Source of the DNA: an uncultured Prochlorococcus sp.
Lineage (GTDB): Bacteria > Cyanobacteriota > Cyanobacteriia > PCC-6307 > Cyanobiaceae
DNA length: 34,204 nucleotides
Assembly: GCA_902539115.1 (NCBI GenBank)
Contig: CACBHP010000010.1
Location: forward strand, 1 to 34,204
Direction of reading: 5' to 3'
The notes beneath the pieces were generated by a model, which ran no database searches, had not been told where the DNA came from, and worked only from the letters and a program-made list of their open reading frames with translations. Made by a program: the position numbers and the translations under genes. Of the stretch, positions 1 to 8,552 are shown piece after piece (within the stretch, counting starts at the first letter, position 1; every line of letters begins with the position of its first letter).

Positions 1-1
1 A

Positions 2-199
2 TCAATTATTTCTACAAAATATCATTTTATAGTTGTTGTAGTTTCTGGATTCTTGGCAACACTTTCTGAAAGTATTATTGGTGCTAAATTTCAAAACAAA
101 TTTAAATTAAGTAATGAATTGGTAAATGCTATTCAGACAAGTATTGCTTCTGTTTTTGCTATCTTTGCTCTTATTTTATATTCATATTTTTTAAATTAA
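2..199 (+). CDS. DUF92-family integral membrane protein, C-terminal fragment
   Basis: The open frame enters from the left edge and stops at TAA 197-199, so only about 65 C-terminal residues are visible. It reads as a hydrophobic stretch, then the motif ATLSESIIGAKFQ, then LSNELVNAIQT and a final membrane helix ending YSYFLN. The ES-x2-GA-x2-Q motif followed by a 'SNELVN' turn resembles the C-terminus of DUF92/TIGR00297 membrane proteins, the group that includes plant phytyl-phosphate kinase VTE6. The family call rests on this short tail only. The frame has no internal stop and its base usage matches its neighbours. The gene converges on the SGNH hydrolase, with 16 bases between the two stop codons. 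Confidence 0.6.
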   Translation, partial: SIISTKYHFIVVVVSGFLATLSESIIGAKFQNKFKLSNELVNAIQTSIASVFAIFALILYSYFLN

Positions 200-215
200 T
201 AATATTTGGAAAGAC

Positions 216-860
216 CTAAGATTCCCTCCATTTTGTAAGAATCTCCCAGCTTTTAAGTCTTTGGAAAAGCCAGAAATGACCTTCGGAATTTAGATGAATT
301 CCATCATGCGTAATCCAATTTTTACTCCTTTTATCAGAGTACATTTCTCTAAAAGTAGGGAGAAATGGGACATTCTGATTGAGGCATACTTCCTCCATTC
401 TCCTTTCATAAGAATTACAAAAATTATTTGAGTACCATAGACATCCTGCGAACGGCATTTTGCTTTCGTCAACTGGCGTCAAACCAATAACAAATACATT
501 TGTTTGAGAGTTCATTTCATTAATTAGCCTCTCTAATCCATATTCAAATCCATCTATATCTAATTGATGTCTTCCATTTATCTGACCAATTGCTGCAGTG
601 TCGTTAAGACCTACATTTAGTAGGATTGCTTTAGGTTTATTTCTTCTCGTTTCTCCTCTAGATGACCATTCTTTTTCCCATCTAGATGAAACTTTTTCTA
701 TCCCATCTCCCCTAACGCCAAGTTGATATATAACTGGCCCATTTTGGTTATTAACCCAATCTTTTCTAAGCCTCTCACACCATCCACCACCCTCATTATC
801 TCCCCATCCATAAACTGAGCTATCTCCAATTACAACAAGCTGTTTTGGTAAACTAATCAC
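216..860 (-). CDS. SGNH/GDSL-type esterase/lipase family protein
   Basis: A 214-residue protein with the SGNH hydrolase blocks in order: GDSS near residue 12 (block I, nucleophile Ser), a Gly-rich turn near 48-52 (LGVRGDG), GLNDTA near 84 (block III Asn), and DGIHLNSEGH near 186 (block V, catalytic Asp and His). The family hydrolyses ester or thioester bonds; the substrate cannot be inferred. There is no signal peptide, so it is probably cytoplasmic. It lies 49 bases downstream of the phosphonate-type permease gene on the same strand and could be read through from it, but nothing ties it functionally to that transporter. The start ATG immediately precedes the first beta strand of the fold, as is usual for compact members. 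Confidence 0.85.
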   Translation of the reverse strand: MISLPKQLVVIGDSSVYGWGDNEGGGWCERLRKDWVNNQNGPVIYQLGVRGDGIEKVSSRWEKEWSSRGETRRNKPKAILLNVGLNDTAAIGQINGRHQLDIDGFEYGLERLINEMNSQTNVFVIGLTPVDESKMPFAGCLWYSNNFCNSYERRMEEVCLNQNVPFLPTFREMYSDKRSKNWITHDGIHLNSEGHFWLFQRLKSWEILTKWRES

Positions 861-909
861 TATAACCGGAAAAAAATAATTACTTGATTTAACAAATTAT
901 TCTTACAAA

Positions 910-2412
910 TCAAGTTAAACTATTTTTGATTTTACCATTTATTAATTCGCCAACTATTGCGATGGAACTATAAGCTATCAAAACTATGGTGACTTCTTGC
1001 CATGCGAAGGAACTTAGTGATTCTTGCAATTGCCAACCTAGACCAACACTTCCAATAACCCCAACAATTGCAGTTTCTCTAATAATAATGTCAGATCTAT
1101 AAGCGCAATATGCTAAGTAACTTTTTGCTTGTTGAGAAAATAAACCTAAAAGCCAACTAGTCTTTTTTGAGATTCCTAGAGATTTCATTGCAATATAATT
1201 TCTCTTGTCTTGGCTATCTAGATTTGTAAAAAGTAATTTGCTAGTAATACCAGCGTTGTGGAGACCTAATGTTAAAGCTGCTAAAGATAAAGAAGGATTA
1301 TTAAAAGTTAATAGAGTTAGAAGTATTACAGGCGTAGGTATTAAACGTAATAAAAATGCAAAAATTTTTATAAAAATTTTAGAACTATTGTTATTAAAAA
1401 TTCCTATTACTAATGGAGGTAAACTAATTGCGATTCCTGTTGATAAAAGACTTAAAATTATTGTTTCTAATATAAGTTTTAAGAAATCAAATAATCCTAA
1501 ATCTGAGCTTGATTTAAATAGAGAACTAACGGAATTAAAATTTTCAAAATTATTATTAAAAATAAAATAAAGAAAATATAAAAAAGAAAATAAAATTGTT
1601 ATGAAAATAACTGCAATAAAAAAAATAGATAGGATTTTATTTGTAGTATTAAATTTTAATTTTTTGAATATTAATCCAAAAAGAATTATCAAAATTGCCA
1701 AAGACCATAAATAAGTCCATAACTCTCTAAAATTAAAAGTTTGGAAAGATAAAAAAATACTGGTACCTATTCCTCCAATCCCAAAAAGTCCAAAAATCAC
1801 AGTACTTCTTATTGAACACTCTAATCGATATAAACCAAAGTTTTTAAATGTATTTAATATTGGATTCCATATTAAAGTTAGTAAAGAAGAAAATTTAGGT
1901 GCATTTATTTGGTTTATAGATTCAAAACTTTTGTAGTCAATAGTTTCTAATTGTTCAGCAAAAACTTTTGAATTTACAGCAATATAAGGTATACATATAG
2001 CTATTATTCCTATCGAAAAATTTATTCCATATATTTGCATTAATATTATTCCCCAAACCACTTCGTGTATAGATCTAATTATTGTTAGAAAAAACCTTAT
2101 TATGCGGTAGAAAAAATTTGGAATATTAAAGATTTTATAAAAAATATTTGAGGAAATTATTCCAAAAATTGCCCCAAAAATAATACTTACTAACCAACTA
2201 AAAAAACCAATTAAAATAGTTTCATTTAATCGCTTAATTACGGTAATAATAATTTCATTATCGATCTTGGGATTAAATGCAGAAATTAAGAATTCTTGGA
2301 ATAATTTAAATCCTCCAAAATGAATATTGTTTATTAATTGATACCCTAGAGGTATACATACCAAAATTGGAAGAAAAGATAATGAGGTATAGTTTAATTT
2401 TAATTTGTTCAA
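910..2412 (-). CDS. phnE: Phosphonate/phosphite ABC transporter permease, tandem-fused PhnE
   Basis: A 500-residue polytopic inner-membrane protein, about twice the length of a normal PhnE. Two PhnE-like units are visible. Unit 1 has the substrate-control element around 145-159 (AVNSKVFAEQLETID) and the cytoplasmic signature around 195-218 (YR-x4-IR-x-T ... GIGGIG). Unit 2 repeats both around 386-402 (NAGITSKLLFTNLDSQD) and 438-459 (YRSDIIIRETAIVG ... GSVGLG). A hydrophobic linker of about 80 residues joins them. The fusion would supply both membrane halves of the importer as one chain. It lies 4 bases downstream of the ATPase gene and is last in the order phnD-phnC-phnE. It is very rich in Phe, Ile, Leu and Asn, in line with the low GC. 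Confidence 0.85.
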   Translation of the reverse strand: MNKLKLNYTSLSFLPILVCIPLGYQLINNIHFGGFKLFQEFLISAFNPKIDNEIIITVIKRLNETILIGFFSWLVSIIFGAIFGIISSNIFYKIFNIPNFFYRIIRFFLTIIRSIHEVVWGIILMQIYGINFSIGIIAICIPYIAVNSKVFAEQLETIDYKSFESINQINAPKFSSLLTLIWNPILNTFKNFGLYRLECSIRSTVIFGLFGIGGIGTSIFLSFQTFNFRELWTYLWSLAILIILFGLIFKKLKFNTTNKILSIFFIAVIFITILFSFLYFLYFIFNNNFENFNSVSSLFKSSSDLGLFDFLKLILETIILSLLSTGIAISLPPLVIGIFNNNSSKIFIKIFAFLLRLIPTPVILLTLLTFNNPSLSLAALTLGLHNAGITSKLLFTNLDSQDKRNYIAMKSLGISKKTSWLLGLFSQQAKSYLAYCAYRSDIIIRETAIVGVIGSVGLGWQLQESLSSFAWQEVTIVLIAYSSIAIVGELINGKIKNSLT

Positions 2413-2416
2413 CTAA

Positions 2417-3157
2417 TTAATATATTTTCTCTAAATGAATCTTCTTTAAATTATTTCTTTTGATATTGAAAAAAATTTTACCATCCCTTATTCCAATAAC
2501 TTTATCGAAATCGTTCAGCAAATCTAATCTATGTAATGCAACTAATGCCGTCTTTGGGGATTTTTTTGTATTATTTTTATCTACATTTTCTAGCAGTAGG
2601 TTTTTAATTGTTGTTATCAATTTGGGATCTAAATTATTAAAAGGCTCATCTGCAAGTAATATATTTGATCCTTGAATTAATGATCTAGCTATAGCCACTC
2701 TTTGTTTTTGCCCCCCAGATAGTTTTCTGATTTTTTTGTCGTAAACAGAGTTATGAAGTCTACATAATTGCATATATTTATGCGCCTTCTTAAAAGAACT
2801 TATATTTAGCAAATTTTTAAAAGCGAAATAAAAATTGTTTTCCGCTAGTAGTCCACAATTGACATTTTGTTCTGCAGAGAGATCATCTATTAATCTTAAA
2901 TCTTGCCAAATAGTTGTTACCTTACTTTTCTGCTTTCTATTTAATTCCTCAAAACTTTTATTGAATAATTTAACCTCACCTTGAGTTGGCTTGATAGTGC
3001 CATTAAGTACTGATATAAGTGTAGTTTTTCCTGAACCGCTTTTACCTAAAAGTGCAATTTTCTCCCCTGAATTTATTTTTAAATTTATTTTATTTAGAAT
3101 CAGATTATTTTTGTATTTATAAGATATATTTTTTAATTCTAGGAGAGTATTATTCAT
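2417..3157 (-). CDS. phnC: Phosphonate/phosphite ABC transporter ATP-binding protein
   Basis: A 246-residue ABC ATPase. Walker A is GKSGSGKTT (residues 38-46), the Q-loop is in TTIWQDLRLID (81-91), the signature is LSGGQKQR (146-153), Walker B is LLADEP (167-172) and the switch His is in VALHR near 208. The 'WQD' Q-loop, followed by an insert of about 50 residues before the signature, matches PhnC-type ATPases rather than PstB. Its start overlaps the stop of the binding-protein gene by 4 bases (3154-3157) and the permease starts 4 bases after it, so the three genes form one operon with coupled translation. It energises import through the fused permease. Confidence 0.88.
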   Translation of the reverse strand: MNNTLLELKNISYKYKNNLILNKINLKINSGEKIALLGKSGSGKTTLISVLNGTIKPTQGEVKLFNKSFEELNRKQKSKVTTIWQDLRLIDDLSAEQNVNCGLLAENNFYFAFKNLLNISSFKKAHKYMQLCRLHNSVYDKKIRKLSGGQKQRVAIARSLIQGSNILLADEPFNNLDPKLITTIKNLLLENVDKNNTKKSPKTALVALHRLDLLNDFDKVIGIRDGKIFFNIKRNNLKKIHLEKIY

Positions 3158-4047
3158 CTAATTTTATTTAATTCCCTCCCGATTTCCTCTATATTTTTAT
3201 ACTGTTTTGCTTCTGCATTTATAAATCTTTTTGCATTGAACATATCTAAAATCTTTTTATGTGATTTTTGCTTTATATCTAAATTTAAAATTACTGATTT
3301 AAGTTCGTTTGTAAACCCTTCTCCGAATCTATTTTCAAGATCCCCTTGAGCGACCCAATGATAGTCAACATATTCTGGGGTGATCCAGAATAATTTTAAA
3401 TTACTTGTTCTTTTGGGATTATTTTTAAGATTGTTTTCCCAAACTTGTTTATTTAAAGCTCCAGCATCAAATGCCCCGCTATTAACTAAAGCTATAGTGG
3501 CATCATGACTACCACTAAAACCTGCTTTTTCCCCTTTAAAGTGTTTAATTTCAACCCCTGCTTGATTTAAAAAATATTCTGGCATTAATCTTCCAGAAGT
3601 TGAGTTTTCAGAGCCAAAAGTAAATCTCAAATTTTTTAGTTTTTTAAGTCCTTTAATGTTTGAAATTGGTTTAAGTTCTAAATTTTTGTTTACTATAAAA
3701 ACACTTTTAAATTCCTTATCGATATCTCTTTGAGCTATGACAATCGAATTAGGAGTTTGTAGTCTGGCGTGAACTCCTGATAGACCGCCAAACCAAACTA
3801 AATCTAAATCTTTAGTTCTAAATCCAGTTACTGCTGCAACATAATTAATAACAGGAATGTATTTAACTTCTACATCAAGTTGTTTGGATAATTCTTTTGA
3901 AAATAAATTAAATCTTTTGTCCAAAACATCTTGGTTTTGATCAGGTATTGCTCCAACTTTTAAAACTTTGGGATTTGATAATACAGGTGATGAAAAAATA
4001 GAAAATAATAGAGATGAACTTAGTAGAAAGTTTTTTAAATTAAACAT
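3154..4047 (-). CDS. phnD: Phosphonate/phosphite-type periplasmic binding protein (PhnD1-like)
   Basis: A 297-residue binding protein with a secretion signal (residues 1-24, hydrophobic core LLSSSLLFSIFSS, cleavage likely after VLS). The mature part starts KVLKVGAIPDQNQD and has the PhnD-family pocket segments DLVWFGGLSGVHAR (about 101-114), FGSENSTSGRLMPEYFL (about 145-161) and a SGSHDATIALVNSGAFDAG block. From memory, marine picocyanobacterial PhnD1 proteins of this type have been reported to bind phosphite and methylphosphonate; the ligand here is inferred from that. It heads the phnD-phnC-phnE operon. No C-P lyase or phosphite dehydrogenase gene is in the window, so how the ligand is used is not shown here. 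Confidence 0.87.
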   Translation of the reverse strand: MFNLKNFLLSSSLLFSIFSSPVLSNPKVLKVGAIPDQNQDVLDKRFNLFSKELSKQLDVEVKYIPVINYVAAVTGFRTKDLDLVWFGGLSGVHARLQTPNSIVIAQRDIDKEFKSVFIVNKNLELKPISNIKGLKKLKNLRFTFGSENSTSGRLMPEYFLNQAGVEIKHFKGEKAGFSGSHDATIALVNSGAFDAGALNKQVWENNLKNNPKRTSNLKLFWITPEYVDYHWVAQGDLENRFGEGFTNELKSVILNLDIKQKSHKKILDMFNAKRFINAEAKQYKNIEEIGRELNKIR

Positions 4048-4059
4048 AACTTGATTTAA

Positions 4060-5256
4060 TTAATAGTATTCAGAGATTGCTTTTTCAATCCTTTGCAGTC
4101 CATCTTTTATTTTGATTTCTGAAGCTGCACAAGATATTCTTATACATTGATCATGCCCAAAAGCTTTCCCAGGTACAACAACTAATCCGTAATCTTGAAG
4201 AGCTTTATTGCAGAAATCAATAGAAGTAATTGAGGAGTTAGGTAATTTTGGAAATGCGTAAAATGCTCCATTAGGTTCTTCAATATAAATCCCATTTATA
4301 TTGTTAAGGCCCTCATAGAGAAGTCTTCTTCTGTGATCATAATGGCTATTTATCATTGAGAAAAATTCATTATTAATTTTTAAAGCCTCTAAAGCACCTT
4401 TTTGAACGAAAGAGCAAACATTACTTGTACTTTGACTTTGTAATGCTGAGGATGCTTTGATTACATCTTTGGGACCTACTAAATAACCTATCCTCCAGCC
4501 AGTCATAGCCCATCCTTTCGCAAACCCATTTATTATAAAAATCCTATCTTTTAAGTCATTTGCTAATGAAGATATACTGTAGTGTTTAAATTCTTTTTTA
4601 AGGATTAGTTCGTAAATCTCATCAGAAAGAATATTGATATTTGGATTTTCTCTAGCTAAATCGGCAATTTGTAATAATTCTTCCTTTGACATAACTCTTC
4701 CAGTAGGATTATTAGGAGAATTGATAATTATAAATTTAGTTTTTGAAGAGATTTTAGACTTCAAGTCTTTTATATTTATTTTAAATCCATCTTCAGCAGA
4801 AGAATTTGCAAAAATTGGCTCCCCACCCGCTAATCTAACCATCTGGGGATAACTCAACCAATATGGAGAAGGAATAATAACTTCGTCTCCAGTATTTAAT
4901 AAGACTTGGAAAAGATTATATATTGCCTGCTTAGCACCATTTGTGACCATTACATTTTCAAATTCATAATTTAAATCGTTTTGAATTTGAAGTTTATTTG
5001 CAATTGCTTTTCGGAGATCTAAATTCCCCGCTGCTGGCCCGTACTTTGTGAATCCATCAAATATAGCCTTACTTGTAGCCTCTATAACTTCTTTTGGGGC
5101 ATCAAAATCAGGTTCTCCAGCACTTAAATTGCAAATGTCTACTCCTTCTGCAGATAATTGATTTGCTTTAGCACTTATCTGCAATGTAAGAGAAGGCTCA
5201 ATTGAAAGTGCCCGATCAGATAAATTAACTTGAATCATTGACTTATGACTTTTCAA
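4060..5256 (-). CDS. Class I PLP-dependent aminotransferase (aspartate aminotransferase type)
   Basis: A 398-residue fold-type I aminotransferase. Visible landmarks are SAGEPDFDAP (45-54), TNGAKQAI (105-112), PSPYW (129-133), NSPNNPTG (179-186), SDEIYE (211-216), the PLP-lysine segment GFAKGWAMTGWRIGY with Lys247, and a C-terminal substrate-carboxylate Arg in CIRIS. This is the Ibeta-type bacterial aspartate/prephenate aminotransferase layout, which moves the amino group between aspartate or another dicarboxylate donor and a 2-oxo acid. The Ser usually found just before the PLP lysine is Ala here. Two starts are possible, ATG 5256 or ATG 5238 (Met7); the core begins after both. The gene ends 12 bases upstream of phnD on the same strand. 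Confidence 0.85.
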   Translation of the reverse strand: MKSHKSMIQVNLSDRALSIEPSLTLQISAKANQLSAEGVDICNLSAGEPDFDAPKEVIEATSKAIFDGFTKYGPAAGNLDLRKAIANKLQIQNDLNYEFENVMVTNGAKQAIYNLFQVLLNTGDEVIIPSPYWLSYPQMVRLAGGEPIFANSSAEDGFKINIKDLKSKISSKTKFIIINSPNNPTGRVMSKEELLQIADLARENPNINILSDEIYELILKKEFKHYSISSLANDLKDRIFIINGFAKGWAMTGWRIGYLVGPKDVIKASSALQSQSTSNVCSFVQKGALEALKINNEFFSMINSHYDHRRRLLYEGLNNINGIYIEEPNGAFYAFPKLPNSSITSIDFCNKALQDYGLVVVPGKAFGHDQCIRISCAASEIKIKDGLQRIEKAISEYY

Positions 5257-5399
5257 ATATGACTTTTAATAATGACAAATGCATAAATTAAGAATAAATA
5301 AAACTATCACACTATGGTTGAATTTAGTTCATTTTCTTAATCTATTTTATTTTCATGTTTTGAGTTCTTAAGATAAAAATATTTAAAGTTTTATTTTCG

Positions 5400-5903
5400 G
5401 TGAAAAGGTTAGTAATTGGGAGAGGAAGTGTATTTGCAGATTTGTTAATAATTGGTGAGGCACCTGGAGCACAGGAAGATTTAGAAGGAAAACCTTATGT
5501 AGGTAAATCTGGGAAGCTATTAAACGAATTATTAATACAAGCTGGGATTGACTATAAGAAGGATGTTTATTTTTGTAATGTAATTAAATGTCGTCCACCA
5601 AATAATAGAAAACCCACTGCAAGAGAAATTAATATTCATAAACCTTGGTTATTACAGCAAATAAAGCTAGTTGATCCAAAATTTATATTACTTACTGGTT
5701 CAACTGCTATGAGAGCTATTTTAGAAGTTAAAGATCCTATAAGTAATTTAAGAGGTCAATGGATTAAAAAAGATGGGAGAGAAATTATGGTAATTTTTCA
5801 TCCATCTTATTTGTTGAGATTTCCTTCAAAAGAAATCAATAAACCTTACCATCTAACTTTGAAAGACCTAGAGAATGTAAGTGGTAAACTATATGCCGTA
5901 TAA
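5400..5903 (+). CDS. Family-4 uracil-DNA glycosylase-like protein lacking the iron-sulfur ligands
   Basis: A 167-residue protein from a GTG start. It has the family-4 UDG uracil-pocket motif GEAPGAQED (19-27), the FVG-type loop KPYVGKSG (31-38), [10 protein letters not shown] (63-72) and the C-terminal catalytic motif HPSYLLR (134-140). Family members remove uracil from DNA and normally carry a 4Fe-4S cluster held by a C-x2-C pair in about 40 extra N-terminal residues, the Cys of KCRPP, and a Cys 16 residues later. Here the N-terminal part is missing, with an in-frame TGA 13 codons upstream of the GTG, and the fourth position is His80. Only Cys64 remains. Activity cannot be judged from sequence. 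The gene precedes ispG on the same strand. Confidence 0.8.
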   Translation: MKRLVIGRGSVFADLLIIGEAPGAQEDLEGKPYVGKSGKLLNELLIQAGIDYKKDVYFCNVIKCRPPNNRKPTAREINIHKPWLLQQIKLVDPKFILLTGSTAMRAILEVKDPISNLRGQWIKKDGREIMVIFHPSYLLRFPSKEINKPYHLTLKDLENVSGKLYAV

Positions 5904-5937
5904 TTTAGTGAAATCCTTTTTGAATATCAAGATTTTA

Positions 5938-7155
5938 ATGTCATTAACTCAATCAAAAGAGGTTAATAGTCTCTCCAAAAGGTATTCAACTCATATTGAG
6001 AGAAGGATAACTAGAACAGTAATGGTGGGTGATGTCGCTATTGGAAGTGATTATCCAGTAAGAGTTCAATCGATGATAAATGAAGATACGATGGATGTCG
6101 AAAATGCTTACTTAGCTATCAAAAGACTTCATGATGTAGGTTGTGAAATAGTAAGACTAACTGTCCCTTCATTAGCACACGCAAAAGCAGTAGGAGATAT
6201 AAAAGCAAAATTATTGGAAAATAATATCAACACCCCCTTGGTGGCTGATGTTCACCATAATGGTATGAAAATTGCAATGGAGGTTGCAAAACATGTTGAT
6301 AAAGTAAGAATTAATCCTGGATTGTTTGTGTTTGAAAAATCAGACCCTACAAGAACTGAATATACAGATGAGGAATTTGAAACTATTAAACAAACAATAC
6401 TTAAAAGATTTACCCCTTTAGTAGAAGTTTTAAAGGCTGAAAACAAAGCTCTAAGGATTGGAGTTAATCATGGGTCTCTTTCTGAGAGGATGCTTTTTAC
6501 TTATGGAGATACTCCATTAGGAATGACAGAATCTGCTATGGAGTTCGTCAAAATTTGTGATGAGCTTGATTTTCATAACATAATTATTTCTATGAAAGCT
6601 TCCAGGGCTCCGGTCATGATGGCAGCTTACAGGATGATTGCAGATAGGCTTGACTCTGAAGGATATAACTACCCCTTACATTTAGGAGTGACTGAAGCTG
6701 GTGATGGTGATTATGGAAGGATTAAAAGTACTGCTGGAATTGGAACGCTTTTAGCAGAGGGATTAGGAGATACCATTAGGGTTTCTTTAACAGAAGCCCC
6801 AGAGAAGGAAATACCAGTATGCTATTCAATTTTGCAATCTTTAGGATTAAGAAAAACAATGGTTGAATACATCAGTTGCCCTAGTTGTGGGAGAACTCTC
6901 TTCAATCTAGAAGAAGTTGTAGACAAAGTTAGGAACGCCACTTCACATTTGACGGGTCTAGACATAGCAATTATGGGATGTATTGTTAATGGGCCAGGAG
7001 AAATGGCAGACGCTGATTATGGTTATGTTGGCAAAGGCAAAGGAACTATTGCCTTATATAGAAGGAAAGAAGAGATAAAAAGAGTACCTGAAGATGAAGG
7101 GGTTAATGCTTTAATCCAACTTATTAAGGATGATGGGAAGTGGATTGATCCTTAA
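5938..7155 (+). CDS. ispG: 4-hydroxy-3-methylbut-2-en-1-yl diphosphate synthase (flavodoxin/ferredoxin)
   Basis: A 405-residue IspG/GcpE, the penultimate enzyme of the MEP isoprenoid pathway. It reductively converts MEcPP to HMBPP with a 4Fe-4S cluster; in cyanobacteria the electron donor is ferredoxin. The N-terminal TIM-barrel runs from about residue 25 ([19 protein letters not shown]) and the C-terminal cluster domain carries Cys314 and Cys317 (SCPSC) and Cys348 (GCIVNGPGE). I chose ATG 5938, followed by [10 protein letters not shown], over an in-frame GTG at 5881: the extra 19 residues overlap the upstream gene and do not look conserved. The product supplies precursors for carotenoids, the phytol tail of chlorophyll and quinones. 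Confidence 0.96.
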   Translation: MSLTQSKEVNSLSKRYSTHIERRITRTVMVGDVAIGSDYPVRVQSMINEDTMDVENAYLAIKRLHDVGCEIVRLTVPSLAHAKAVGDIKAKLLENNINTPLVADVHHNGMKIAMEVAKHVDKVRINPGLFVFEKSDPTRTEYTDEEFETIKQTILKRFTPLVEVLKAENKALRIGVNHGSLSERMLFTYGDTPLGMTESAMEFVKICDELDFHNIIISMKASRAPVMMAAYRMIADRLDSEGYNYPLHLGVTEAGDGDYGRIKSTAGIGTLLAEGLGDTIRVSLTEAPEKEIPVCYSILQSLGLRKTMVEYISCPSCGRTLFNLEEVVDKVRNATSHLTGLDIAIMGCIVNGPGEMADADYGYVGKGKGTIALYRRKEEIKRVPEDEGVNALIQLIKDDGKWIDP

Positions 7156-7217
7156 GGATTTGTCAAATTTTTGAAATTATAAATAAAATCTTTTTATAAT
7201 TAAAAATATCGATTTCT

Positions 7218-8552
7218 TTGAAGATAAGAAAATTGCTAAAAAAAAAATTTATTATTCTTTTTGCGACAACCTTTTCTGGTTTGTTTTTAAATAATTTTGC
7301 AGAAGCAACAGTCTTAAATAATAGTTATAAAGAGGTAATTGATCATGTTTGGCAAATTGTATATAGAGATTTTCTTGATTCAAGCGGTAAATTTCAAAAA
7401 TCTAATTGGATTAATCTAAGAAAAAAAGTTTTATCAAAAACTTATTCAGACAGCAATGAAGCATATGATGCGATTAGAGATATGCTTTCTAACTTAAATG
7501 ATTCTTATACAAGATTTTTAGAACCCAAGGAATTTAATCAAATGAGAATCGATACTTCTGGTGAATTAACTGGAGTTGGTATCCAAATAGTTAAAGATAA
7601 AGAATCTGATGATTTAATAATTATTTCTCCCATAGAGGGCACCCCTGCATTTGATGCTGGAATTAAAGCTAGAGACAAAATACTTTCTATAGATGATATT
7701 TCTACTGATGGGATGAATATCGAGGATGCTGTGAAATTAATAAGAGGACAAAGAGGAAGTAAAGTAAAGCTTGAAATTCTAAGAGGTTCTAAATCCTTTT
7801 TTAAGATTTTGTCAAGAGAAAAAATTGAATTAAAATCTGTATCAAGTAAAGTCAATGAAACCAAAAAAGGCTTATTAATTGGCTATGTAAGGATTAAACA
7901 ATTTAATGCAAATGCATCAAAAGAGACTAGAGATGCTATTAAGGATTTAGAAACAAAAAAAGTCGCAGGATATGTTCTTGACTTGAGAAGTAATCCAGGA
8001 GGTTTATTAGAATCAAGCATTGATATCTCAAGGCACTTTATTAACAAAGGAGTAATAGTAAGTACAGTAAGTAAAGATGGTTTGAAAGAAACAAAAAAAG
8101 GAAATGGTCAAGCTCTAACAAAAAAGCCCCTAGTTGTCCTAGTTAATGAGGGTTCTGCCAGTGCTAGTGAAATAGTCTCAGGTGCAATAAAAGATAACAA
8201 AAGAGGAAAATTAATTGGGAAGAAAACCTTTGGTAAAGGTCTAGTTCAATCTATGAGAACATTAGTTGATGGTTCAGGTCTAACTGTTACAGTCGCTAAG
8301 TATTTAACTCCGAACGGCACTGATATAAATAAATCTGGAATTATTCCAGATATAGAGGTAAAAATGAATATCAACCCTATTCTCCAAAGAGAGATTGGAA
8401 CTAGAAAAGATAAACAATATAGAGCTGGAGAAAAAGAGCTGATAAATATAATTAATAGAAAGAATCAGATAAGCGAATTTAAGCCTGATACTACAAACCT
8501 TAATGCATTACTAAAAGTTAATATGGAAGATAAAGTATTTTTATTAAATTAA
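7218..8552 (+). CDS. Carboxyl-terminal processing protease, S41 family
   Basis: A 444-residue S41 peptidase from a TTG start. An N-terminal signal or anchor (residues 10-30, Lys-rich then hydrophobic, ending FAEA) sends it to the lumen or periplasm. A PDZ domain lies at about 115-205 (GVGIQIV, ...IKARDKILSIDD) and the catalytic domain follows. The catalytic dyad is Ser315 (GSASASEI) and Lys340 (TFGKG), at the 25-residue spacing of the Tsp/CtpA family. Cyanobacteria carry several such proteases; CtpA matures the photosystem II D1 C-terminus, but which paralogue this is cannot be decided here. It converges with nadA, overlapping it by 4 bases (8549-8552). Confidence 0.92.
   Translation: MKIRKLLKKKFIILFATTFSGLFLNNFAEATVLNNSYKEVIDHVWQIVYRDFLDSSGKFQKSNWINLRKKVLSKTYSDSNEAYDAIRDMLSNLNDSYTRFLEPKEFNQMRIDTSGELTGVGIQIVKDKESDDLIIISPIEGTPAFDAGIKARDKILSIDDISTDGMNIEDAVKLIRGQRGSKVKLEILRGSKSFFKILSREKIELKSVSSKVNETKKGLLIGYVRIKQFNANASKETRDAIKDLETKKVAGYVLDLRSNPGGLLESSIDISRHFINKGVIVSTVSKDGLKETKKGNGQALTKKPLVVLVNEGSASASEIVSGAIKDNKRGKLIGKKTFGKGLVQSMRTLVDGSGLTVTVAKYLTPNGTDINKSGIIPDIEVKMNINPILQREIGTRKDKQYRAGEKELINIINRKNQISEFKPDTTNLNALLKVNMEDKVFLLN

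Noticed and set aside
1205-1570. 121-residue plus-strand frame inside the permease gene
   Set aside because: Antisense shadow of the strongly supported PhnE frame; no protein-like features.
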